Shown: positions 23,783 to 33,978, numbered from the stretch's first letter. The stretch: 64,000 bases of DNA from Actinokineospora xionganensis (GCF_014323725.1 NZ_JABVED010000009.1:186001-250000); one strand, 5' to 3'. Notes: generated by a model not told the origin, from the sequence alone. Numbers and translations are program-made.

Positions 23783-25294
23783 ATGACGCTCCCTGCCAAG
23801 CGAGCGATCGTCGCCCTGTTATCCGCTCTCTCAATCTGCGTCGGGCTCATCCTGGCTTTCACAGGACAAGCGGCCGCCGCGAACCTCGTCGCCAATCCCG
23901 GATTCGAATCAGGGTCGCTCAGCGGCTGGTCCTGTTCCAGCGCGGGTGCCGTGACCAGCGGCGACGCCCATGCCGGCAGCTATGCGCTGACGGGCACGCC
24001 TGCCGGTCAGGACAACGCACGGTGCACGCAGACCGTGACCGTCAAGCCGAATTCGGCCTACACCCTGACCGCCTGGGTCAAGGGCGCCTACACCTACTTG
24101 GGAGCGACCGGAACGGGCACCAGCGACCCGAGCACGTGGACCCCGACCTCGGGCGTGTGGACGCAGCTCTCCACCAAGTTCACCACGGGCGCGGCCACCA
24201 CCTCGGTGTCGATCTACCTGCACGGCTGGTACGGCCAGCCCGCCTACAGGGCCGACGATGTCGTCCTCGACGGCCCCGGCACCACGCCGCCCACCAGCAC
24301 GACGGCGCCTACGACGACGCCGTCGACCACCACGCCCACCACAACTCCGACCACAACCACCAACCCGACGACGACCACGCCGACGACCCCGCCGACGACC
24401 GGGCTGCCCGCCCATGTCCTCACCGGCTACTGGCAGAACTTCTACAACGGCGCCCGAGCCCTCACCCTCGCCGCCGTGCCGACCACCTACGACATCATCG
24501 CCGTCTCCTTCGCCGACGCCGTCCCGGGCACGCCCGGAGCGGTGACGTTCACCCTCGACTCCGGTCTGTCGAGCCAACTCGGCGGCTACACGGACGCGCA
24601 GTTCAAGGCGGACATCCGCACGGCCCAGGCCCGGGGCCAGAAGGTGATCCTGTCCGTCGGCGGCGAGAAGGGCACCGTGACGGTCGGCGACTCGGCCGCC
24701 GCAAACGCTTTCGCCTCCAGCATGGCCCGCCTGATCAGGGACTACGGGTTCGACGGCGTCGACATCGACCTGGAGAACGGCATCAACGCCACCCACATGG
24801 CTTCCGCGCTGCGCCAGATCCACGCGGCGGGCGGGAAGATCATCACGATGGCGCCGCAGACGATCGACATGCAGTCGACCTCGGGCGGGTACTTCCAGTT
24901 GGCGTTGGCGATCAAGGACATCCTGACCATCGTCAACATGCAGTACTACAACTCCGGATCGATGATGGGCTGCGACCAGAAGGTCTACGGACAGGGCTCG
25001 GTCGACTTCCTGACCGCGCTGGCCTGCATCCAGTTGCAGGGCGGCCTGCGCGCCGACCAGGTCGGTCTCGGACTGCCCGCCTCGCCTTCGGGTGCGGGCG
25101 GCGGCTACCAGTCCCCCGCCAACGTCAACGCGGCGCTCAGCTGCCTGGCTCGGCGGACCAACTGTGGCGGGTTCACCCCCGCCGTGGCATATCCGACGAT
25201 CCGCGGGGCGATGACCTGGTCGATCAACTGGGACGCCTCAAATGGGTACGCGTTCGCCAATTCGGTGGCCGCGCACCTGGACACCCTGCCCTAG
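23783..25294 (+). CDS. Secreted GH18 chitinase with N-terminal carbohydrate-binding module
   Basis: The 503-residue protein has a signal peptide ending near GQAAAA. A CBM4/9-like beta-sandwich of about 140 residues begins NLVANPGFESGSLSGW, and a Pro/Thr linker spans roughly residues 170-210. The GH18 barrel holds the catalytic signature FDGVDIDLENG (DxxDxDxE) with the acid Glu, plus SVGGEKG and MQYYN. It should cleave chitin outside the cell with retention through substrate assistance. A dre-like site lies upstream, as in Streptomyces chitinase genes. The stop overlaps the stop of the convergent acetyltransferase gene within CTAG, so no terminator separates them. Confidence 0.93.
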   Translation: MTLPAKRAIVALLSALSICVGLILAFTGQAAAANLVANPGFESGSLSGWSCSSAGAVTSGDAHAGSYALTGTPAGQDNARCTQTVTVKPNSAYTLTAWVKGAYTYLGATGTGTSDPSTWTPTSGVWTQLSTKFTTGAATTSVSIYLHGWYGQPAYRADDVVLDGPGTTPPTSTTAPTTTPSTTTPTTTPTTTTNPTTTTPTTPPTTGLPAHVLTGYWQNFYNGARALTLAAVPTTYDIIAVSFADAVPGTPGAVTFTLDSGLSSQLGGYTDAQFKADIRTAQARGQKVILSVGGEKGTVTVGDSAAANAFASSMARLIRDYGFDGVDIDLENGINATHMASALRQIHAAGGKIITMAPQTIDMQSTSGGYFQLALAIKDILTIVNMQYYNSGSMMGCDQKVYGQGSVDFLTALACIQLQGGLRADQVGLGLPASPSGAGGGYQSPANVNAALSCLARRTNCGGFTPAVAYPTIRGAMTWSINWDASNGYAFANSVAAHLDTLP

Positions 25295-25929
25295 TCGGCA
25301 AGCGGCTCGACACCACGGGTCATCATCACGCCTTCGATCTCCACGCCGTCCGGCATCAGGATTTCCCGCCGTTCGGTTTCGCGGAAGCCGAAGGACCGGT
25401 ACAGCGGCACTCCCGGCAAGGTCGCCAGGAGCGCCAGCGAACCGAATCCTTCGGCGACCGCGGCCCGTCGGCACGATTCGAGGATCGCCCGGCCGAGACC
25501 GCGCCTGGTCCAGTCCGCCCGCACGAACATGGCGCGGATTCGGGCGGGCTCGGTGGCCGGGTCGATCAGCCGGAGATCGTCGTCGCCGGGCCCGGAGCCG
25601 GTGTAGAGCTTGCCGCGCCTGCTCCAGCCGCCGCAGGCGATTATCTCGCCATCGGCCTCGTGGACGAAGTACGTGCCGTCCTCGATCAGCGTCAGGTCGA
25701 TGTGCGCGATATATGCCACCGCGCTCACCGTCTCCGGCTCGCCGTAGAACCGGGGGAACAGCTCGCCCACAGACGCGCGCATCAGCTCGGCGATCCGCGG
25801 TGCGTCCGCGAGTGTCGCCGGACGTTGAGGAGGCACCGCGTCGGCCGTCAGCCCGGCCACACCGGGGAACGCTTGTCCGGGGACGCCATCACGCCGTTCT
25901 CGGCGCTGGGGAGAAACCGGGTCGGTCAT
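25291..25929 (-). CDS. GNAT N-acetyltransferase
   Basis: The 212-residue protein contains a GNAT core with IRAMFVRADWTRRGLGRAIL, the acetyl-CoA pyrophosphate loop (R/QxxGxG/A appearing as RRGLGR), and LPGVPLYRSFGF near the end. The acceptor substrate is unknown. ATG 25929 overlaps the stop of the enoyl-CoA hydratase gene. Residues 1-36 are unusual: their coding region holds two diverged copies of a segment spanning the hydratase/acetyltransferase junction. Conserved GNAT sequence starts only at ATLADAPRIAELM, so the true start could lie after the duplication. Confidence 0.85.
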   Translation of the reverse strand: MTDPVSPQRRERRDGVPGQAFPGVAGLTADAVPPQRPATLADAPRIAELMRASVGELFPRFYGEPETVSAVAYIAHIDLTLIEDGTYFVHEADGEIIACGGWSRRGKLYTGSGPGDDDLRLIDPATEPARIRAMFVRADWTRRGLGRAILESCRRAAVAEGFGSLALLATLPGVPLYRSFGFRETERREILMPDGVEIEGVMMTRGVEPLAD

Positions 25930-25968
25930 CAGTCCGGCCACACGGGCGAGCGCTTCTCCAGGAACGCC
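25822..25968. repeat. Diverged tandem duplication at the hydratase/acetyltransferase junction
   Basis: The segments 25903-25968 and 25822-25887 align without gaps at an 81-bp offset, with 51 of 66 positions identical. Each copy encodes, in the hydratase frame, the end of that gene (KRSPVWPD or KRSPVWPG followed by TGA). In the other frame each encodes the start of the acetyltransferase (TDPVSPQR or ADAVPPQR). Confidence 0.8.
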
Positions 25969-26702
25969 GCCATGCCTTCCTTGGCGCCGGGCAGCTGCGA
26001 GGCCGCCGCCATCACTTCCAGCGCGATGGCGTAGGCGTCGGCTTCGGGGCGGTCCAACTGGGCGTAAAGGGTCTGCTTGCCCAGCGCCTTGCCTGCGGCG
26101 CTGCCGCGGGTGGCGCGCCGCATCAGTTCGTCGACGGCCTTGTCCAACTCGTTGTCGGGGACGACCTGGTTGACCATGCCCCACTGCTCGGCGGTGTGGG
26201 CGTCCACGACGTCGCCGGTCAGGGCCATCTCCATCAGCCGCTTGCGGCCGATCGCCCTCGCCACCGGCACCGCCGGGGTGTGGCAGAACCATCCACCCTT
26301 GCCGCCGGGAAGGGCGAAACCCGCCGACTCGGCGGCGACCGCGAGGTCACAGGAGGCGACGAGCTGGCAGCCCGCCGCGGTGGCCAGGCCGTGCACACGG
26401 GCGATGACCACCTGGGGCACCGACTCGATGGTGCGCATCAGGTCCGTGCACAGCCGCAGCAACTCACGCACTCCGCCCAGGTCGCGGGCGGAGACGTCGC
26501 CGAAGTCGTGGCCCGCGGAGAAGACCGGCCCCTCCGCGGCCAGGACGATCCCGGTCGCGTCGGAGGCGCCCGCCGCGCGGAACGCGTCGAGGAGTTCGGC
26601 CAGGTGGTCCTCGGACAGCGAGTTCCGCCGTGCCGGACGGTTCATGGTGATCCGAACGACGCTGCCCGCCCGCTCGACGAGGATGTGCTGGTAGTCGGCC
26701 AT
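25929..26702 (-). CDS. Enoyl-CoA hydratase/isomerase family protein
   Basis: The 257-residue crotonase-fold protein has the oxyanion-hole segments FSAGHDFGDV and GLATAAGCQLVASCDLAVA, and the C-terminal EKRSPVW helix common in this subgroup. It resembles ECHDC3-like members more than housekeeping FadB. The usual second catalytic Glu is not obvious in GGKGGWFCHTPAVPVAR, where Phe/Cys replace it, so it may not be a standard hydratase. It overlaps the acetyltransferase gene by one base and probably forms an operon with it. The role is open. Confidence 0.85.
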   Translation of the reverse strand: MADYQHILVERAGSVVRITMNRPARRNSLSEDHLAELLDAFRAAGASDATGIVLAAEGPVFSAGHDFGDVSARDLGGVRELLRLCTDLMRTIESVPQVVIARVHGLATAAGCQLVASCDLAVAAESAGFALPGGKGGWFCHTPAVPVARAIGRKRLMEMALTGDVVDAHTAEQWGMVNQVVPDNELDKAVDELMRRATRGSAAGKALGKQTLYAQLDRPEADAYAIALEVMAAASQLPGAKEGMAAFLEKRSPVWPD

Positions 26703-26783
26703 GCCTCGACGGTACTGCCGTCTGCTTCACCCGACCACCACCCGCGGGATTTCACAGGGGGCGGTGATCGCCCCGGGCGCCGC

Positions 26784-27572
26784 TCAGGTCCGGCCGACCA
26801 CCGCCTGCAGGAACTCCCGCGTCCGCTCCTCACGCGGATCGGTGAACAGCCGCTCAGGCGGCGCGTCCTCGATGACCCGGCCGTGGTCGAACATCAGCAC
26901 GCGGTCGGACACGTCTCGGGCGAAGCCCATCTCGTGGGTGACGCACAGGAACGTGATGTCCGTGGTGTCGGCGATGTGGCCGAGCAGGCCCAGCACACCC
27001 GCCACCAGTTCCGGGTCGAGCGCGGAGGTCACCTCGTCGAGCAGCAGCACGTCCGGGCGCATCGCCAGAGCGCGGGCGATGGCGACCCGCTGCTGTTGAC
27101 CGCCGGACAGCCGGGACGGGTGTTCGTCGGCCTTGTCCGCCAGGCCGACCAGGTCGAGCAGGTCGCGGGCGCGTTCGTCGGCTTCGGCGGGGGTCAGGCC
27201 GAGGACCCGGACCGGGGCCTCGGTGATGTTGCGCAGCACGGTCATGTTGGGGAACAGGTTGAACTGCTGGAACACCATCCCGATCCGTGTGCGCACCCCG
27301 GCGAGGTGCTTCTCGTCGGCCGGAACGAGTTTCCCGCCGCGGTGCATGTGGCTCAGCGGGGAGCCGTCGATCTCGATCAGGCCGTCGGTGACCCGCTCCA
27401 GGGTCATCACCAGCCGCAGGATCGTGGTCTTGCCCGAGCCGCTCGGGCCGATCAGGGTGACGAACTCTCCCGGCGCCATGCGGCAGGTGAAGCCGTCGAG
27501 AACCGTGTTGTCGCCGAAGCGTTTGACGACGTTGTCGAAGCGGATCATCGGGGGGTCAGACTGGTTCGACAC
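26784..27572 (-). CDS. ehuA: Ectoine/hydroxyectoine-type ABC transporter ATPase EhuA
   Basis: The 262-residue ATPase has Walker A GPSGSGKTT, Q-loop VFQQFNLFPNMTV, signature LSGGQQQRVAIARAL and Walker B VLLLDEVTSALDP. All fit the polar amino-acid (GlnQ/EhuA) class. It is the last gene of a four-gene operon encoding a binding protein and two permeases that match the Ehu system, which imports ectoine and hydroxyectoine as compatible solutes or nutrients. The GTG at 27572 lies inside the end of ehuD and follows GGAG. An ATG at 27548 would also begin the conserved region but lacks a ribosome site. Another small zwitterion is possible as substrate. Confidence 0.88.
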   Translation of the reverse strand: MSNQSDPPMIRFDNVVKRFGDNTVLDGFTCRMAPGEFVTLIGPSGSGKTTILRLVMTLERVTDGLIEIDGSPLSHMHRGGKLVPADEKHLAGVRTRIGMVFQQFNLFPNMTVLRNITEAPVRVLGLTPAEADERARDLLDLVGLADKADEHPSRLSGGQQQRVAIARALAMRPDVLLLDEVTSALDPELVAGVLGLLGHIADTTDITFLCVTHEMGFARDVSDRVLMFDHGRVIEDAPPERLFTDPREERTREFLQAVVGRT

Positions 27573-28212
27573 GACGCTCCAACCTCCGCACCAGCAGGGA
27601 CGCGGGATAGCTCAGCAACAGGAACAGCAAGCCGGCGATCGTGTAGACCTCGACGAACCGGTACGACTCGTTGCCCGCCGCCTTGGCCGCGTTGACCAGG
27701 TCGACCACGCCGATGGCCAGCAGCAGCGGGGTCTCCTTGAACATCGAGATCGTGTAGTTCCCCAGCGCGGGCAGGACTCTGGGCACGGCCTGCGGCAGGA
27801 TCACCGATGTCCACACGCGGCGGCGCGGCAGCGAGAGGGCCGTGGCGGCCTCCCACTGTCCTTTTGGGACAGCGTCGATTCCCGCGCGGTACACCTCGGA
27901 GGTGTAGCAGGCGTAGTGCACGCCGATGGCGATCACGCCGGTCACGAACGCCGACATGCGAATGCCGAACGCGGACGGGAACACGTAGTACAACACGAAG
28001 ATCTGCACCAGCAGCGGCGTGCTGCGGACGAACTCGATGAACAGGAACAACAACTGGTCGACCACGGGGATCCGAGCCCGGCGCACCAGGGCGAACACGA
28101 GTCCCAGGGTGTAGGCGACGAGTGAGCCCAGCACGGTGATCTGCAGGGTGACCAGCAATCCCTGCAGGATCAGCGGCACCGAGTTCGCGGCGAACTGCCA
28201 GTCCCACGTCAT
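27556..28212 (-). CDS. ehuD: Ehu-type ABC transporter permease EhuD
   Basis: The 218-residue permease has about five membrane helices and the HisM/GlnP family coupling loop YRAGIDAVPKGQWEAATALSL, which contacts the ATPase. The family segment EFVRSTPLLVQIFVLYY is present. It forms a heterodimer with EhuC. ATG 28212 overlaps the ehuC stop by four bases, and its 3' end overlaps ehuA, so the operon is tightly coupled. Confidence 0.9.
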   Translation of the reverse strand: MTWDWQFAANSVPLILQGLLVTLQITVLGSLVAYTLGLVFALVRRARIPVVDQLLFLFIEFVRSTPLLVQIFVLYYVFPSAFGIRMSAFVTGVIAIGVHYACYTSEVYRAGIDAVPKGQWEAATALSLPRRRVWTSVILPQAVPRVLPALGNYTISMFKETPLLLAIGVVDLVNAAKAAGNESYRFVEVYTIAGLLFLLLSYPASLLVRRLERRVEPV

Positions 28213-28904
28213 CCGACACCCCCGAGGAACCGGTTCCGCACGGGTTCCCGGCCGATCCGGCGGCAGGCTGCCCGCTCCAGCAGCCGCATCACGGCCGTGA
28301 TCACCAGTGCCAGCACCAGGTACAGCAGCAGCTCGACCACGTAGATGAACGGCAGGTCCGCCCCATGCGTCGGCCGCAGCTGCTCACCGCGCTGCACGAT
28401 CTCGGTCACCTGGATGAACGACAGCAGCGCGGTGCTCTTGAGCAGCTGGATGAACAGGTTGCCGAACGGCGGCAGCATCTCCACGAACGCCTGCGGCAGC
28501 ACCACTCGGCGCATCCGTTGCGCGGGCGTGAAGCTCAGTGCCAGCGCGCCCTCCACTTGGGACCGAGGCACGGCCCGCACGGCCCCGCGCACGATCTCCG
28601 CGCCGTAGGCGCCGTGGTTGAGCCCGAGCACCAGGATGCCCGCGTACAGCGGTACCAACTGCAGGCCGACGAGGGCGGGAAGGGCGAAGTAGAGCCAGAA
28701 CAGCTGGACCACCTCGGACGTCCCGCGCAGCCCCTCGACGTACACCCGGGCGATCACCCGGACCGCCCGGGATCGCGACAGCAGGGCGAGCCCGGCGGCG
28801 AGCGAGAGCACGATGGTCAGCGCGATGCCGCCGACGGCGGCGATCACCGTGAAGGGCAGACCCTCCAGAATCGTCGATACTATGCGATTCGCGTTGTCCG
28901 GCAC
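28209..28904 (-). CDS. ehuC: Ehu-type ABC transporter permease EhuC
   Basis: The 231-residue permease has the coupling segment IVRGAVRAVPRSQVEGALALSFTPAQRMRRVVLP and the family motif YVEGLRGTSEVVQLFWLYFALP. About five hydrophobic helices are visible. The start is GTG 28904, eight bases after the ehuB stop. Pairing with a second HisM-type permease and an EhuB-like binding protein supports the Ehu assignment. Confidence 0.9.
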   Translation of the reverse strand: MPDNANRIVSTILEGLPFTVIAAVGGIALTIVLSLAAGLALLSRSRAVRVIARVYVEGLRGTSEVVQLFWLYFALPALVGLQLVPLYAGILVLGLNHGAYGAEIVRGAVRAVPRSQVEGALALSFTPAQRMRRVVLPQAFVEMLPPFGNLFIQLLKSTALLSFIQVTEIVQRGEQLRPTHGADLPFIYVVELLLYLVLALVITAVMRLLERAACRRIGREPVRNRFLGGVG

Positions 28905-28911
28905 GGTCGGC

Positions 28912-29799
28912 TCAGGCGGCGCAGAGCTTCTCGGTCGTCAGCCCGGCGGCGGGCAGGTTGTCCTTGCCGAACCCGAACGGCTCGACGATGCGCAGCCATT
29001 CCCCGCTCTCGTGCAGCTTCTTCAGCTCGGCGTTGAACGCCTCCAGCAGCGCGGTGTCCTCCTTGCGGAACACGAAACCGCCCGCGGACACGACGTCCTT
29101 CCCCTTGTCCTGCGGGGTGAAACCGGGAGTGACCTCGACGGCGACGTCCGGGTTCTTCTTGACCAGGTCCTTGAGCGAGATGTCGGTCAGCGCGGCCGCG
29201 CCCACCCTGCCGTCGGCCACCGCGCGCAGCAGGGTGTCCTGGCTGTCGAGCGTCTCGATCTGGGTCACGCCCGCGGACTCGGCGTACCCCTTCTCCACGG
29301 CCGCGGACAGCACGGCGAGCTTGAGCCCCTTCGCCTTCACCTCGTCGAAGCCGCGCACACCTTCGGGATTTCCGCGCGGCACAAGCAAAGCCGTCAGAGC
29401 ACTGTAGTCCGGGATGGAGAACGCGACCTGCCCGCAGCGGGCGGGCGTGATGTTCATGCCCGCCGCGACCATGTCGAACTGCTTCGCGGTGACGCCGGGA
29501 ATCAGCCCGTCGAAGTTGGTCGCGACCGCCTCGACGTCGGCGATTCCCAGTGCCTTGAACACCGCGCGGGCCACCTCCGGCGCCTCGCCGGTGACCCGGC
29601 CCGACGCGTCGGTGAACCCGTACGGAGCTTCGTTGGCGATACCGATCTTGATCTTGCCCGCGGCCTTCGCCGCGGCCAACGGATCACCCGAGGACACGCT
29701 GGTGCAGGCGGAGAGAGCCCAGCCACCCGTGGCGGCCAGGGCTCCCACCGCGGCCGTTCGTCGAAATAATTCCCGCCGCGTCCAGCCCTGATCCACCAT
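28912..29799 (-). CDS. ehuB: Ectoine/hydroxyectoine-type binding lipoprotein EhuB
   Basis: The 295-residue solute-binding protein has a twin-arginine-like n-region (TRRELFRRT) and lipobox LSAC, so it is probably a lipoprotein. The mature protein begins with KIKIGIANEAPYGFTDASG and contains APEVARAVFKALGI, DMVAAGMNITPARC and the C-terminal RIVEPFGFGKDNL...TTEKLC. These match EhuB of Sinorhizobium closely in layout. It is the first gene of ehuBCDA and starts at ATG 29799. A 22-bp imperfect palindrome lies 74-95 bp upstream and is a candidate operator. The ligand is inferred from family resemblance only. Confidence 0.88.
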   Translation of the reverse strand: MVDQGWTRRELFRRTAAVGALAATGGWALSACTSVSSGDPLAAAKAAGKIKIGIANEAPYGFTDASGRVTGEAPEVARAVFKALGIADVEAVATNFDGLIPGVTAKQFDMVAAGMNITPARCGQVAFSIPDYSALTALLVPRGNPEGVRGFDEVKAKGLKLAVLSAAVEKGYAESAGVTQIETLDSQDTLLRAVADGRVGAAALTDISLKDLVKKNPDVAVEVTPGFTPQDKGKDVVSAGGFVFRKEDTALLEAFNAELKKLHESGEWLRIVEPFGFGKDNLPAAGLTTEKLCAA

Positions 29800-29872
29800 C
29801 GCGTTCGCCCCGTTTCGCGCGCATCGACAAGTTACGTGTGTGTGCGTCGAACGTAGGGGGATCACCCGTTTA

Positions 29873-29894
29873 GGTCAATAACCGGTGATTAACC
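29873..29894. promoter_or_regulatory. 22-bp imperfect palindrome upstream of ehuB
   Basis: GGTCAATAACC and GGTGATTAACC form two 11-bp half-sites that are mutual inverse complements except at two positions. The site lies 74 bp upstream of ehuB and ends 6 bp before the stop of the mutase gene, in an AT-richer pocket. It may bind a regulator of the transporter operon. Confidence 0.45.
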
Positions 29895-29899
29895 CACTG

Positions 29900-31918
<2,019 letters not shown>

Positions 31919-31954
31919 CGGTTTACCTCCGTTAACAGCCCTTTTCGTGGAGCG

Positions 31955-31968
31955 TACTGGTCAGTAAC
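31955..31968. promoter_or_regulatory. Putative operator upstream of the mutase gene
   Basis: The plus-strand sequence TACTGGTCAGTAAC lies 37 bp upstream of the mutase start. It matches sites upstream of ccr and the 3-hydroxyacyl-CoA dehydrogenase; the core AGTAAC is identical in all three. No B12 riboswitch elements were recognised in this region. Confidence 0.5.
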
Positions 31969-32052
31969 GAATTTCGGCTCGGTGCCATTGCTCACAGGCA
32001 CGCTCACCGGTTGACTGTCGCAACCTGAATCCCTTTCTCGGAGGCTTTGACC

Positions 32053-32922
32053 ATGAGTCTTAAGTTCCTCGTGCCCGCCGTCGCCGCAGCGGCGCTGACC
32101 AGCGTGTTATCGATCCCAGCATCGGCGATCAACAGCTACAACGCCACCCCCGCGCCCGAGCGGACCGAGGTCGGCGCGCTGGTGGTCCAGTGGGACAACG
32201 ACGACGACCCGGCCACGCCCGACCGCATCGACTGGATGTGTTCGGGGACCATGGTCGACCGCGACACGTTCCTGACCGCGGCGCACTGCACCACCGACTG
32301 GGCCGAGGGCGTGCGGTTCTACGTCTCCCTCGCGCAGAACGTGCAGGCCGACCTGGACGCGGCCGCGCTGGCCCACCCGGGCGACCCCGCGGCCGTCGGG
32401 GCGGCGGTCGGCGTCGAGGGTGTCGCCCACAACGACCCTCAGTACCCGGGCAACTCCGCGGACTCGCATGACATCTCCGTGGTGCAGCTGCCGGCCGCCG
32501 CGCTCGCGGCCCGCTGGAACTTCACTCCCGCGACGCTGCCCGCCGCGGGCAAGCTCGACACCCTCGGCCCGCGCGGCCTCGAAGCCGTGCCGTTCACCGT
32601 GGCCGGATACGGCACCCAAGAGGCCGTGCGTGGCCCAGGTGGACAGACCCACCCGGGCGGCGGCGTGCGGATGAAGGCGCCGGTGGGCTTCGACGCGCTC
32701 AACAACACGTGGGTGCGCCTGCACATGACCGCGCCCCAGGGCAACGGCGGCGCCTGCTACGGCGACTCGGGTGGCCCGAACTTCGCGGTCATCGACGGCA
32801 AGCGGACCCTGGTCGCGACCACGATCACCGGCGACGGCCCCTGCTACGCGACCAACGTGTCCTACCGGCTCGACGCGCCGACCGCGCGCGCCTTCATGAG
32901 CCAGTTCGTGACTCTGCCCTAA
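32053..32922 (+). CDS. Secreted trypsin-like serine protease (S1)
   Basis: The 289-residue protein has a signal peptide ending near PASA and the S1 catalytic triad: His in FLTAAHC, Asp in DSHDISVVQL and Ser in CYGDSGGPNF. Two likely disulfides use Cys in MCSG/AAHC and GACYGD/GPCYAT. No propeptide longer than a few residues is visible. ATG 32053 lies nine bases after GGAGG. The Gly/Ala pattern around the active site does not tell whether it cuts after Arg or small residues. A small reading frame with its own ribosome site follows 60 bp downstream. Confidence 0.92.
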   Translation: MSLKFLVPAVAAAALTSVLSIPASAINSYNATPAPERTEVGALVVQWDNDDDPATPDRIDWMCSGTMVDRDTFLTAAHCTTDWAEGVRFYVSLAQNVQADLDAAALAHPGDPAAVGAAVGVEGVAHNDPQYPGNSADSHDISVVQLPAAALAARWNFTPATLPAAGKLDTLGPRGLEAVPFTVAGYGTQEAVRGPGGQTHPGGGVRMKAPVGFDALNNTWVRLHMTAPQGNGGACYGDSGGPNFAVIDGKRTLVATTITGDGPCYATNVSYRLDAPTARAFMSQFVTLP

Positions 32923-32982
32923 TTCGCTGGACATGGACCGTCCACGTCGGACATGCTGAGCGCAACGAAACGAGGAGCGACG

Positions 32983-33075
32983 ATGACAGCAGCGAACGTG
33001 CAGCGAGGGGTGGGGCGCCGATTCGGCACCGCACACATCGTTCGCCGACGCCTGGGCATCGGCTTCCCGCAGTGA
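32983..33075 (+). CDS. Possible 30-residue basic peptide
   Basis: A 31-codon frame starts at ATG 32983 with CGAGGAGCG just upstream, a good ribosome site. It encodes a highly basic peptide with the clusters GRRFG and VRRRLGIGFPQ. It ends 22 bp before an intrinsic terminator and would be the last unit of the protease transcript. It resembles nothing I recognise. The ribosome site and position support it; its small size and lack of homologs in view argue for caution. Confidence 0.4.
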   Translation: MTAANVQRGVGRRFGTAHIVRRRLGIGFPQ

Positions 33076-33097
33076 GATCCGTGATCCTCACGTGAGG

Positions 33098-33130
33098 GAG
33101 CCGCCCATCGCCAGCACCGATGGGCGGCTC
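33098..33130 (+). terminator. Intrinsic terminator after the protease region
   Basis: A perfect 13-bp stem (33098-33110 with 33118-33130; GAGCCGCCCATCG) with a 7-base loop is followed by TCTTGTTT. It ends the protease/small-peptide transcript before the tRNA gene. Confidence 0.8.
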
Positions 33131-33255
33131 TCTTGTTTCCCCAGACCATTTCCCAGTTCGCCCCGTCGCGCCCGCTACCGCGTGGCCCGGCGAACGAAAC
33201 CGGCTTGCCCTCGGGTGAGCCCTCCCGGCCGCCGCTTCACCGCGCGGCCGGGCGA

Positions 33256-33329
33256 ATCCCTGTAGCTCAGCTGGACAGAGCGCGCCGCTACGAACGGCGA
33301 GGTCCCAGGTTCAAGTCCTGGCAGGGATG
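33256..33329 (+). tRNA. tRNA-Arg (anticodon ACG)
   Basis: The 74-base cloverleaf has a perfect 7-bp acceptor stem (ATCCCTG/CAGGGAT), D-arm GCTC/GAGC and anticodon stem CGCCG/CGGCG. The 7-base loop CTACGAA contains ACG at 33290-33292. The T-arm is CCAGG/CCTGG around TTCAAGT, and the discriminator is G. CCA is not encoded. ACG would be modified to ICG and read CGU, CGC and CGA codons. The 3' end lies 1 bp from the stop of the next gene on the opposite strand. Confidence 0.93.
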
Positions 33330-33330
33330 C

Positions 33331-33978
33331 TCAGCGCTTGAGGATGGCGATGGCCTTGCCCTTCGTCGCCCACGCCACACCGAAGGCCAGCACGGCGCCG
33401 GATTCCAGCCACAGTGCGGGATGCAGCGCCTTGGTCTCGTTGTCGAAGAGGTAGGCGATCACCGGGATCAGGCCGATGCAGACGATGATCGCGACACCGC
33501 AGGCGGCGTAGACCTTGTTGCGTGCTTCGCTGTGCTCACCGGGGTTCTCGCCGTCCTGCCGGGTGAACAGGAACAGGCAGAAGTACGCCAGGGACAGGAA
33601 GAACACGGCCGCGGCGGCGACGTGGACGTACCCGAGCAGCTTGTCGTCCGCGACGCTGACGTTGGGGCCGCCGCTGGGCGAAGTGGGGAAGATCGCGACC
33701 CCGATGGCGGACAGGCCCGCGAGGTTGGCGACCCAGTCGTCGACCACGCTGTAACCGCGGTAGCAGAACAGGAAGACGCCGACCGCCCACATGGCGCCGA
33801 CAAGGACGTCACGCATCCCGGTGTAGTAGTAGCCGCTGAGCGAGTTCTGCAGTCCGCCACCGTCGAGCAGGATCTTCCCGAGGATGAGCACGGGTGGCAG
33901 CGCGAGGCCGATCAGGCCGATCGCCCTGCGCAGGTAGAGGTATGAGTGGACGAGGTCGCGTCCCACTGTCTGAGTCAT
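33331..33978 (-). CDS. Multi-pass membrane protein of unknown function
   Basis: The 215-residue protein has six hydrophobic helices. Distinctive loops are SLSGYYYTGMRDVLVGAMWAVG and FCYRGYSVVDDWVANLAGLSAIGVAIFP, a pattern shared by uncharacterised bacterial membrane proteins related to DUF998. The start at ATG 33978 has GGAGG seven bases upstream; an in-frame upstream start would add 20 residues with no ribosome site. It faces tRNA-Arg at its 3' end. No function can be given. Confidence 0.75.
   Translation of the reverse strand: MTQTVGRDLVHSYLYLRRAIGLIGLALPPVLILGKILLDGGGLQNSLSGYYYTGMRDVLVGAMWAVGVFLFCYRGYSVVDDWVANLAGLSAIGVAIFPTSPSGGPNVSVADDKLLGYVHVAAAAVFFLSLAYFCLFLFTRQDGENPGEHSEARNKVYAACGVAIIVCIGLIPVIAYLFDNETKALHPALWLESGAVLAFGVAWATKGKAIAILKR

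Noticed and set aside
24258-24410. Repetitive ACC/ACG-rich DNA as a satellite
   Set aside because: It encodes the Pro/Thr linker between the binding module and the catalytic barrel of the chitinase.
31919-32050. Cobalamin riboswitch before the B12-dependent mutase
   Set aside because: No B12-box or multi-helix leader was recognised, and only about 50 bp are available near the start before the divergent protease region.
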